From: an uncultured Ruminococcus sp.
GTDB lineage: Bacteria; Bacillota; Clostridia; Oscillospirales; Acutalibacteraceae
Reading direction: 5' to 3'
DNA: 25,796 nucleotides
Assembly (NCBI GenBank): GCA_905234305.1
Contig: CAJOHT010000001.1
Coordinates: 1-25,796, forward strand
This document shows positions 1 through 7,029 of the stretch, one piece after another. The notes beneath the pieces were generated by a model. The model did no database searches, was not told where the DNA came from, and was given only the letters and a program-made list of their open reading frames with translations. The position numbers and the translations under genes are program-made. Position 1 is the first letter of the stretch; each line of letters starts with the position of its first letter.

Positions 1-993
1 TCCCGTGCTGTCGTGAACGATAGCGATTTTACCTTCAGCCTTCTTGTTCTCGCTCTTGATTACTTCAAGCGGATTGTTGCCGTAGAGGAATACGCTGAAA
101 GAATAGGCTCCCGACTCAGCTTCTTTGTTGTAGCAGCTGTCGGCGGTATTGGTATCTCCGTCGACGGTAGTGATGGTGTTTTCCATTTTATAAGGCAGAT
201 CCCAGTAGCGGACCGTATCGACCGCAAGCTCCGAGTCGGTGAAATTGTTATAGGAGCCGTAGAAGTTTTCGATCTCAGCTTCCTTGCATTGCTCGAATGT
301 CACAGCCTTTTGCTTAGTCGCCTCAGTGAAAGCCTTATATACGTAATATCCGCCGAGTCCTGTCGGATTATGGTCGGAGTCAAAATAGATATAGTCGTTG
401 CAATGTTCCGATAAAAGGTTGTAGGCGTTGATGTATTTAACCTTTTTTGAATAGTTTTTGTACGCGTTTTTAATATAATCGGCTTCGGAATTTGTTTTTA
501 TTCCGTCGTCGGTGTTTTTAAGCCTGTTCGGAAGTCCCATCTCGATATGAGAAGGAATAACGGTCGAGTAAAGATTTATGCGCAGTCCGAGGTTAGTTTT
601 AGCTTTGTTAATGATCTCGGCGTAGGCTTTAGCGTCCTTCTTTTTGCCCTTAAATGCTTCAAACGCCTTTGTTTCCCATATGTAATATTCGTTATCGAAC
701 GAGCCGACGCTGCTCGGGTCATCATCCTTGATTTCGGGTTCTCTGAATTTTATATTGTCGGCGGCGGGTTTTTCAACGGGTTTGGCGGTAGTTCCGACGG
801 TAGCGGTATCGATTGTAGCTTCGGCGGGAGGCTTGCCCGAGCATATACAGCTGAATACCGTTGTGATTAGGGTTATAATAAGCGCGAAAACTATTAAGCC
901 TGTCGCTATAATAATAATTCTGTTTCTTAATCTTCTGCTTATATGGATTTTACTTTTTTTATACGAATTATAATTTCGTCCGTAATACGCCAT
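1..993 (-). CDS. DHHW/SGNH-like membrane-anchored protein, C-terminus cut by window edge
   Basis: The minus-strand frame is open from an ATG at 993 to the window edge, giving 331 residues without a stop. An AGGAGG ribosome binding site (complement of 1001-1006) sits 7 nt upstream. Residues about 25-50 are a single hydrophobic helix after a basic N-terminus, so the rest is predicted to be extracytoplasmic. The segment around residues 203-222 (YFDSDHNPTGLGGYYVYKAF) resembles the DHHW-family signature, where Asp-His precedes a Thr-x-x-Gly-Ala turn; here the second His and the Trp are replaced by Asn-Pro. The visible end (IAIVHDST) resembles the KDS-type strand of SGNH hydrolase-like proteins. 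In Clostridia such proteins often act near polysaccharide O-acetylation systems, but no partner is visible here. The family call is from motif memory and is moderate; the catalytic residues beyond the edge cannot be checked. Confidence 0.6.
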   Translation of the reverse strand, partial: MAYYGRNYNSYKKSKIHISRRLRNRIIIIATGLIVFALIITLITTVFSCICSGKPPAEATIDTATVGTTAKPVEKPAADNIKFREPEIKDDDPSSVGSFDNEYYIWETKAFEAFKGKKKDAKAYAEIINKAKTNLGLRINLYSTVIPSHIEMGLPNRLKNTDDGIKTNSEADYIKNAYKNYSKKVKYINAYNLLSEHCNDYIYFDSDHNPTGLGGYYVYKAFTEATKQKAVTFEQCKEAEIENFYGSYNNFTDSELAVDTVRYWDLPYKMENTITTVDGDTNTADSCYNKEAESGAYSFSVFLYGNNPLEVIKSENKKAEGKIAIVHDSTG

Positions 994-1038
994 AAACGTT
1001 CCTCCTGTAAGCCTGTTACGCGAAGTTACATATATTAC

Positions 1039-1067
1039 ATTATACACTAAAAAAATACGCTTTACAA
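1039..1067 (-). promoter_or_regulatory. Sigma-A-like promoter of the DHHW-like gene
   Basis: On the minus strand, -35 TTGTAA (complement of 1062-1067) and -10 TATAAT (1039-1044) are separated by 17 bp. It lies about 45 nt upstream of the ATG at 993 and is divergent from the promoter at 1105-1133. Confidence 0.6.
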
Positions 1068-1104
1068 TCTTTTTTTGCATTTTATTTATTATTTTTTCAA
1101 TTGC

Positions 1105-1133
1105 TTGCAACTAAAACCGATATGTGGTAAAAT
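1105..1133 (+). promoter_or_regulatory. Sigma-A-like promoter of aminotransferase-trpS
   Basis: -35 TTGCAA (1105-1110), a 17-bp spacer and -10 TAAAAT (1128-1133). The start codon at 1167 leaves a leader of roughly 25 nt, too short for a T-box, so the downstream trpS does not appear to be controlled by a tRNA-sensing leader from this promoter. Confidence 0.55.
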
Positions 1134-1166
1134 CAATAGAAAAGCATTTTGAAAAGAGGAATATAT

Positions 1167-2357
1167 ATGGAATATAAATTTTCCGACCGTACCAATAACC
1201 TTAAGCCCAGCGCGATAAGGGAGATTTTTAAATATGCCGCCGACCCTACGGTGGTGTCGCTTTCCGCGGGAAACCCTTCGCCAGACGCGTTCCCCGTTAA
1301 GGAGCTTGAGGAGATTTCGGCGCGTCTTTTTAAGGAAAACCCGATAGGTCTTTTGCAGTACAGCGTTACCGAGGGCTACGCTCCTTTAAGGGATTACCTT
1401 AAAAAGTATATGAAGGAAAAATATAATATCGGAAACGATACCGACGATATACTTATTACTACGGGCGCCCAGCAGATTATGGATTTCTCGACTAAAGCGC
1501 TTGTTAACGAGGGCGAGGTCATTATTACCGAGGCTCCGAGCTTTATCGGATCGCTTAATTCGTTCAGGGCTTATAACGCTAAGCTGGTCGGCGTAAAGGT
1601 TGAGAGCGACGGTATGGATACCGAGCTGCTCGAAAAGGCGCTTCAGGAAAACGATAACGTAAAGTTTATTTATACCATCCCGAATTTCCAGAACCCGTCG
1701 GGAGTGACTATGAGCCTTGAGAAGCGTAAGAAGGTTTACGAGCTTGCTCAAAAATACGATGTGCTTATTCTGGAGGATAATCCTTACGGTGATCTGCGCT
1801 ACAGCGGAGAATTCCTCCCTGCAATTAAAACCTTCGATACCGACGGACGCGTTATTTACGCGGGCAGCTTCAGCAAGGTCATTTCCCCGGGTATACGCGT
1901 GGCGTATGTTATCGCGCCTCAGCCGATTATTCAGAAGCTCACGGTTTGTAAGCAGGGAAGCGACGTGCATACTAACATCTGGTCTCAGATGCTCTGCTAT
2001 GAATTTCTCACGAAATATGATTTTGAAGCTCACCTCGAGAAGCTCAGAACGATTTACAGGGCAAAAGCTAAGTTCGCTATGGACCTGCTAGATAAATACT
2101 GCGCTCCCGAGATAACTTATGATAAAATAGACGGCGGGTTGTTTATCTGGTGCAGGCTGCCCGAGGGAGTGGATATGCCCGCTTTCGTAAGAAAGGCTAT
2201 CGAGCGCAAGGTCTGCGTAGTCCCGGGAAACGCTTTCTTAACCGACGAAAACGGTACGAGCGACGGATTCAGGATAAATTTCTCAACCCCGACCGACGAA
2301 CAGCTTGAAAAGGGAATTAAGGCGCTCGGAAAACTTATAAAGGAAGAGGTACAGTAA
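1167..2357 (+). CDS. PLP-dependent class I/II aminotransferase (aminoadipate/MocR-like subgroup)
   Basis: This 396-residue cytoplasmic protein is a fold-type I aminotransferase. Visible hallmarks are N176-P177 in NFQNPSG, D204 and Y207 in EDNPYGDLRY, the PLP-binding Lys237 in AGSFSKVISPGIRVAY, and R369 in FRINFS for the substrate carboxylate. The pattern and length match the LysN / 2-aminoadipate / broad-specificity aromatic aminotransferase group rather than AspC. The exact amino donor cannot be told from sequence. The ATG at 1167 is preferred over an upstream in-frame TTG at 1149 because AAGAGGA (1154-1160) is correctly spaced 6 nt before it. The stop overlaps the trpS start by one base, so the two genes are likely translationally coupled. 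Pairing with trpS hints at an aromatic amino acid link, which is inference only. Confidence 0.88.
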   Translation: MEYKFSDRTNNLKPSAIREIFKYAADPTVVSLSAGNPSPDAFPVKELEEISARLFKENPIGLLQYSVTEGYAPLRDYLKKYMKEKYNIGNDTDDILITTGAQQIMDFSTKALVNEGEVIITEAPSFIGSLNSFRAYNAKLVGVKVESDGMDTELLEKALQENDNVKFIYTIPNFQNPSGVTMSLEKRKKVYELAQKYDVLILEDNPYGDLRYSGEFLPAIKTFDTDGRVIYAGSFSKVISPGIRVAYVIAPQPIIQKLTVCKQGSDVHTNIWSQMLCYEFLTKYDFEAHLEKLRTIYRAKAKFAMDLLDKYCAPEITYDKIDGGLFIWCRLPEGVDMPAFVRKAIERKVCVVPGNAFLTDENGTSDGFRINFSTPTDEQLEKGIKALGKLIKEEVQ

Positions 2358-3352
2358 TGGATACAGAAAAGAAACAGATAGCTTTAAGCTTAATTCAACC
2401 CAGCGGAACGATAACTCTCGGAAATTACCTGGGCGCTATAAGGAACTGGGTAAAGATGCAGGATGAGTTCGACTGTATCTTCGCTTTAGCTGATTTGCAT
2501 ACTATTACGGTTCGCCAGGAACCCGCAAAAATGCGTAAAAATATTATCGACGCGTACGCTTCGATCCTCGCGTGCGGAATCGACGTTGAAAAAACGCTCT
2601 TCTTTATCCAGAGCCACGTTCATACTCACGCTGAAATGGCATGGATATTAAATTGCTATACCCAGTTCGGCGAGCTGTCGAGAATGACTCAGTTTAAGGA
2701 TAAAAGCGCTAAGCACGCCGATAATATAAACGCGGGACTCTTTACGTATCCGTCGCTTATGGCGGCTGATATCCTGCTCTATCAGGCTGACCGTGTTCCC
2801 GTAGGAGCCGACCAGATGCAGCATCTTGAGCTGGCGCGCGATATAGCTAACCGCTTTAACGGGCTTTATCCTAATGTATTTAAAGTCCCCGAGGCGTATA
2901 TCCCGAAAACGGGCGCGAGGGTAATGAGCCTTCAGGATCCGACGAAGAAGATGAGTAAATCCGACGAAAACGTTAACGGCTGTGTTCATCTTCTCGACCC
3001 GCCCGAGGTTATTATGAAGAAATTCAAGCGTGCCGTTACCGACAGCGAGGCTTGCGTGCGTTACGGCGAGGGCAAGGACGGTATCAACAACCTTATGGAT
3101 ATTTACGGCGCGGTTACGGGACTTTCTCACGAGCAGATAGAGCGTGACTTTGACGGCAAGGGATACGGCGATTTTAAGACCGCGGTAGGCGAGGCTGTAG
3201 TCGAGGCGCTGCGTCCCGTTAAGTCCGAGTACGAAAAGCTGATTGCCGATAAAGCGTACCTCGAAAGCTGTTATCGTAAGGCTGACGAGATCGCTCTGAA
3301 AATTTCATCCCGCACACTTGCTAAAGCTAAGAAAAAAATCGGATTCATATAA
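2357..3352 (+). CDS. trpS: Tryptophanyl-tRNA synthetase
   Basis: This class Ic aminoacyl-tRNA synthetase charges tRNA-Trp with tryptophan using ATP. Its 331 residues match the bacterial TrpS length of about 330. The HIGH-equivalent signature is PSGTITLGNYLGA (residues 15-27), the helix SLMAADILLYQADRVPVGADQ (about 133-153) is the TrpS dimer/active-site region, and the KMSKS loop is K198-S202 followed by DEN. The C-terminal anticodon-binding helices end in a Lys-rich tail. The start ATG overlaps the aminotransferase stop (TAATG), which indicates an operon with translational coupling, and a terminator follows at 3385. The fold and motifs are complete, and no second trpS is in the window. Confidence 0.97.
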   Translation: MDTEKKQIALSLIQPSGTITLGNYLGAIRNWVKMQDEFDCIFALADLHTITVRQEPAKMRKNIIDAYASILACGIDVEKTLFFIQSHVHTHAEMAWILNCYTQFGELSRMTQFKDKSAKHADNINAGLFTYPSLMAADILLYQADRVPVGADQMQHLELARDIANRFNGLYPNVFKVPEAYIPKTGARVMSLQDPTKKMSKSDENVNGCVHLLDPPEVIMKKFKRAVTDSEACVRYGEGKDGINNLMDIYGAVTGLSHEQIERDFDGKGYGDFKTAVGEAVVEALRPVKSEYEKLIADKAYLESCYRKADEIALKISSRTLAKAKKKIGFI

Positions 3353-3384
3353 ATTACATCTTCGTAAAAAGTATATAAAATTTA

Positions 3385-3427
3385 CGCCGATATTAACGGG
3401 TCGCTTCCGCTTATATCGGCGCTTTTT
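3385..3427 (+). terminator. Intrinsic terminator after trpS
   Basis: The arms CGCCGATAT (3385-3393) and ATATCGGCG (3413-3421) pair perfectly, followed by CTTTTT. The loop is long (19 nt) and may hold a small inner stem (GGGTCG/CGCTTCC region). Confidence 0.7.
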
Positions 3428-3494
3428 CTATGTATAAAAATTTCTTCGCCTTTTTAACTAAAAAAGCATTGTAATATTTATACAAAATTCACAA

Positions 3495-3523
3495 TTGATT
3501 TTATTACAAATTAGTTATAAAAT
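3495..3523 (+). promoter_or_regulatory. Sigma-A-like promoter of the large surface protein
   Basis: -35 TTGATT (3495-3500), 17-bp spacer and -10 TAAAAT (3518-3523) in a very AT-rich stretch. The leader to the ATG at 3587 is about 55 nt. The AT-richness makes chance matches easier here. Confidence 0.45.
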
Positions 3524-3586
3524 AATAAGTGAATTATAATATTTTATTATTATAACGGAAAATTTTTTGCAAAGGAGAAGAAAGAA

Positions 3587-6500
3587 ATGCAAATGTTAAA
3601 AAAATCGGTAGCAATCGTACTCTCGATACTTATGTTATTGTCGATGATGACTATTGTTGCCGGAATGTCGGCTTTTGCCGCTGACGGTCATAAAGTTACC
3701 GTTACCAGCGCGCAGAATCTATTTACCTCTGTTTCCAAGGTTTATAAACCCGGGGACGCATTTGATGTAGTATTCTACGCAAAAGCTAAAGAGAAACTAC
3801 TTGACGGCACAATTTATCTCAATTATGATTCGAATAGTGTCGCCATAATTAGGAGTAAAGGAAAGTATTCTGTTGACGTAAGTCCTAAGATGGATTTTAC
3901 TCCTCAGGCTAATTACGATGCTGATAACAAAAGGTTCAGATATTCCTACTCGACCAACGCAATGGGCATTGAGTCGGATTTCACGACAGAAGATGTATTG
4001 TTTACTTTCCATTTCAAGGCTGCTGAGTCTTTTACCGCTGATGCCACTATTAATATCGATATTAATTATTTCGGCGCGGCAGGTACAAAGTATTCCGCGG
4101 AAGATGAATGCGACGTTGTTGACGATACAAAGCTCTATACCTATATCAAAAACAACGAGGTAACTCCTGCGTATAAGGATGACTTCAGCGTAAGAGCTAC
4201 TCTTACAGGCGGCACTGATGTAGTTGAGCCTGATACTCAATCTACAACATCAACAGACGGACAGGGTACTTTAGCTGACGGCTTCTATCTTATCGGCACA
4301 AAGACAGATTGGAACGTAGCTAACCTTACATCAGCTAATAAGTTCGGTGCTAATCCCCACGCTTCAGGAGAGTATATGCTCGGAACAACTCTTCAAGAGG
4401 GTGAAGGCATTAAGGTTGTTAAGGTTGAAGGCGGCGAAGCTAAGACATGGTATCCTGAAGGTGACGGAACTGAATATACAGTTGACGCTGCTCACGCAGG
4501 TAAAGTAACTATCTACTTCCAGGAAACTGAGAAGGGAGATTGGTCTGCTTTCGGCGGATACTTCTATGTTGCACCTGATTCAACTCCTTCCACAGATCCT
4601 ACAGATAATACAGAGTCCGTTGAATTAGACGACGGTTTCTATCTTATCGGCACAAAGACAGATTGGAACGTAGCTAACCTTACATCAGCTAATAAGTTCT
4701 CCGCTAATGATGAGAAGCCTGGAGAGTATATGCTCGAAACAACTCTTGAAGAGGGCGAAGGCATTAAGGTCGTTAAGGTTGAAGGCGGCGCCGCTAAGAC
4801 ATGGTATCCTGAAAATGAAGGAACTGAATATAAAGTTGACGCTGATCACGCAGGTAAAGTAACAATCTATTTCCAGGAAACAGAAAATGCTGATTGGTCT
4901 GCTTTCGGCGGATATTTCTTCGTAACAGAGGGCACAGAGCCCGATACTTCAGGAAACGATGACGCTGACTATTACCTGGTTGGTTATATCAACGGCGCGG
5001 ACTACGGAAGTGAAGGCGATGCCGATAACCTCGGCGATTATAAGTTCGAAAACGGTACAGTTAAGGCTAAATTTGACGAAAAAAGCTATGTGTTCGTTAA
5101 GACAGGCGACAATAAACATTGGTTTATGGCTGACGGTTATCCTGGAGATGACGCAACAGAAGCAGTGCTTTATGACGCTGACGAAGCTAAGCTCGGCGAA
5201 AGAGCGAATAAACTTCCTGTTCCCGGTGACGTTGAAGTAACATTCACACTCGTTAAGAACGGCGACGGCACATTAACACTTTCCTATACGGCAGCTGAAG
5301 CAACCGAGGAAACCGAATATACAAGTTCAACTGATTCAACAGAGGAAACAGGTTCAACAGCAGCCACAAGTTCAACTGATTCAACAGAGGATACAGGTTC
5401 AACAGCAGACACAAGTTCAACAGAGGACACAGGTTCAACAGTAGACACAAGCTCAACTGATTCAACAGAGGGAACAGGCGATACTACTGATACAAGCTCT
5501 ACTGAGGAGACAGGCGATACAACAGATACAAGCGCTACCTCCGATACACAAGCTGAGACAGTTCCCGAGATGTACACATTCTTCTATCAGCCTTCCGCTG
5601 AGCAGTTAGAAGCTAAGAATACATTCAAGCTCTACATTAAGCCTACAGCTGACGGCGAAGCTGTTGAGTATACATTCGAGCCTTCCGCTCTTGTTGGTGA
5701 AGGCGATACACCTATCTATAAGGTATCCGTTCCTAAGGATTACGATGACGTAGCTGAGTTGAAGTACGAAGTATTTGACGGCGACAAGTGGGCTGCCGAG
5801 CAGGGCTTCAAGGATGTTAAGTTAAGCGATTACGCTAACAAGATTGTTAAGGCTGACGGTACAGTAGGTCCCGAACCCGTTACCGAGCCCGAGACAACAG
5901 CTTCAACAGAAGAAACTGGCGATACAACAGATACAAGCTCAACTGAGGAGACAGGCGATACAACAGATACAAGCGCTACCTCCGCTACAGAAGCCGACAC
6001 AACTGCTCCCGAGACAACAGTTCCCGAGACAACTATAGCTCCCGCAACTCAGGCTACACAGGCTACCGAAGTTCCCCAGCCTGCTACAGCCGCTCCCGCT
6101 AAGGAATTAATTCCTCCCTCTAAGGTAGACTTCTCTAAGAACCCCGACGTAGATTCAGCAGTAAACGCTATCTCTAAGGCTAAGTCCGACGATGATCCTA
6201 AGGGAAGCAAGTTCAGCGGTCTCAAGGCTAAGGTTGCCAAGACTACTAAGAACTCCAACAAGATCACATGGACTAAGGTAAGCGGCGCTAAGAAGTATAT
6301 CGTAATGGGTAACAAGTGCGGTAAGACTAACGGCAAGATCAACTCCTTCAAGAAACTTAAGACTACAACAGGCAAGAACTTTACCCAGAAGAAGCTGAAG
6401 AAGGGTACTTACTACAAGTATCTCGTACTTGCTGTTAACGCTAAGGGTAAAGTAATCTCCGCTTCTAAGGTAATCCACGTTGCTACTAAGGGCGGCAAGG

Positions 6501-6769
6501 TAACTAACTACAAGTCACTTAAGGTTAACAAGACCAAGATAGCTCTTAAGAAGGGCAAGACCTTCAAGCTCAAGGTAACTAAGAAGGTTAAGATGGCTAA
6601 GAAGGGCATTGTTAAGGAGCACCGCAAGATTAAGTTCGAATCCTCTAACGCTAAGATTGCTTCCGTATCCGCTAAGGGTAAGATCAAGGCTAATAAGAAG
6701 GGCACATGCTACGTTTACGCGTACGCTCAGAACGGCGTCTTCGGTAAGATTAAGGTAAAAGTTAAATAA
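3587..6769 (+). CDS. Secreted multidomain starch-binding-like surface protein with cohesin-like N-terminus and FnIII/BIG2 tail
   Basis: This 1060-residue protein begins with a signal peptide (1 to about 32, ending AFA-AD). About 36-207 is a cohesin-like beta-sandwich: GDAFDVVFY, then YLNYDSNSV. Two near-identical modules (about 229-328 and 348-446) share GFYLIGTKTDWN, several Trp residues and FGGYF, which suits a carbohydrate-binding beta-sandwich. A different CBM26-like module follows (about 459-568, DYYLVGYINGADYG and KHWFMADGYPG). Thr/Ser/Glu/Asp linkers (569-660, 761-840) flank another module (about 661-760). The tail is Lys-rich FnIII-like (about 875-968) and BIG2-like (977-1060). There is no catalytic domain, dockerin or LPXTG. 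The start is set by AAGGAG at 3572-3577. Codon use is strongly biased (GCT, AAG, ACA), suggesting high expression. I infer a starch-capturing surface or amylosome-type protein; the binding-module families are not certain. Confidence 0.7.
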   Translation: MQMLKKSVAIVLSILMLLSMMTIVAGMSAFAADGHKVTVTSAQNLFTSVSKVYKPGDAFDVVFYAKAKEKLLDGTIYLNYDSNSVAIIRSKGKYSVDVSPKMDFTPQANYDADNKRFRYSYSTNAMGIESDFTTEDVLFTFHFKAAESFTADATINIDINYFGAAGTKYSAEDECDVVDDTKLYTYIKNNEVTPAYKDDFSVRATLTGGTDVVEPDTQSTTSTDGQGTLADGFYLIGTKTDWNVANLTSANKFGANPHASGEYMLGTTLQEGEGIKVVKVEGGEAKTWYPEGDGTEYTVDAAHAGKVTIYFQETEKGDWSAFGGYFYVAPDSTPSTDPTDNTESVELDDGFYLIGTKTDWNVANLTSANKFSANDEKPGEYMLETTLEEGEGIKVVKVEGGAAKTWYPENEGTEYKVDADHAGKVTIYFQETENADWSAFGGYFFVTEGTEPDTSGNDDADYYLVGYINGADYGSEGDADNLGDYKFENGTVKAKFDEKSYVFVKTGDNKHWFMADGYPGDDATEAVLYDADEAKLGERANKLPVPGDVEVTFTLVKNGDGTLTLSYTAAEATEETEYTSSTDSTEETGSTAATSSTDSTEDTGSTADTSSTEDTGSTVDTSSTDSTEGTGDTTDTSSTEETGDTTDTSATSDTQAETVPEMYTFFYQPSAEQLEAKNTFKLYIKPTADGEAVEYTFEPSALVGEGDTPIYKVSVPKDYDDVAELKYEVFDGDKWAAEQGFKDVKLSDYANKIVKADGTVGPEPVTEPETTASTEETGDTTDTSSTEETGDTTDTSATSATEADTTAPETTVPETTIAPATQATQATEVPQPATAAPAKELIPPSKVDFSKNPDVDSAVNAISKAKSDDDPKGSKFSGLKAKVAKTTKNSNKITWTKVSGAKKYIVMGNKCGKTNGKINSFKKLKTTTGKNFTQKKLKKGTYYKYLVLAVNAKGKVISASKVIHVATKGGKVTNYKSLKVNKTKIALKKGKTFKLKVTKKVKMAKKGIVKEHRKIKFESSNAKIASVSAKGKIKANKKGTCYVYAYAQNGVFGKIKVKVK
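4277..4921 (+). repeat. Tandem duplication encoding two near-identical binding modules
   Basis: DNA starting at 4277 recurs at 4631, an offset of 354 bp (118 codons), with near-identity over the first about 70 bases and strong similarity through the rest of each module. Both copies end near the codons for SAFGGYF. This looks like a recent internal duplication. Confidence 0.85.
5290..5550 (+). repeat. Thr/Ser/Glu linker repeats
   Basis: The stretch is built from short, imperfect in-frame repeats encoding units such as SSTDSTEETGST and SSTEETGDTTDT. Related units reappear at about 5900-5990. It is a low-complexity, probably flexible and possibly glycosylated linker, and a likely site of length variation. 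Confidence 0.8.
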
Positions 6770-6805
6770 TCAAAATTGACATAAAATTTACCTGATTTAT
6801 ACAAG

Positions 6806-6839
6806 GTGCGGATAGCTTTTCGCTATCCGCACTTTTTTT
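6806..6839 (+). terminator. Intrinsic terminator after the large surface protein
   Basis: A perfect 11-bp stem (GTGCGGATAGC at 6806-6816 with its complement at 6822-6832) with a 5-nt loop, followed by seven T. Strong canonical terminator 37 nt after the stop. Confidence 0.92.
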
Positions 6840-6879
6840 GTACACATTTACGAAAATTCCTAATAAGAATAATTATGGG

Positions 6880-6908
6880 TTGACCTGAGAGAAAAATCGT
6901 GTTACAAT
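6880..6908 (+). promoter_or_regulatory. Sigma-A-like promoter of the CHAP protein
   Basis: -35 TTGACC (6880-6885), 17-bp spacer and -10 TACAAT (6903-6908). The start codon at 7030 leaves an unusually long leader of about 115 nt, in which no clear hairpin was found. Confidence 0.6.
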
Positions 6909-7029
6909 ATAGAAAATAAGTGTCAAATTATGTCTTTACCGATATAATATTATAGTGGACAACCTTATATGACATTCCGAAAAAAGACCTTAAAAAGATG
7001 GCTTATTTTATGATTTAGAGGAAAAGTTT

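Noticed and set aside
1..973. Plus-strand open frames at the window start
   Set aside because: They are shadows of the minus-strand DHHW-like gene, which has a strong ribosome binding site, promoter, membrane helix and family motif.
5290..5550. CRISPR-like direct repeats
   Set aside because: The repeats are short, imperfect, in frame and code for a linker; there are no unique spacers of regular length.
5284..5577. Minus-strand open frame rich in Val/Ser/Glu repeats
   Set aside because: It mirrors the Thr/Ser/Glu linker repeats of the plus-strand surface protein, with no start signal.
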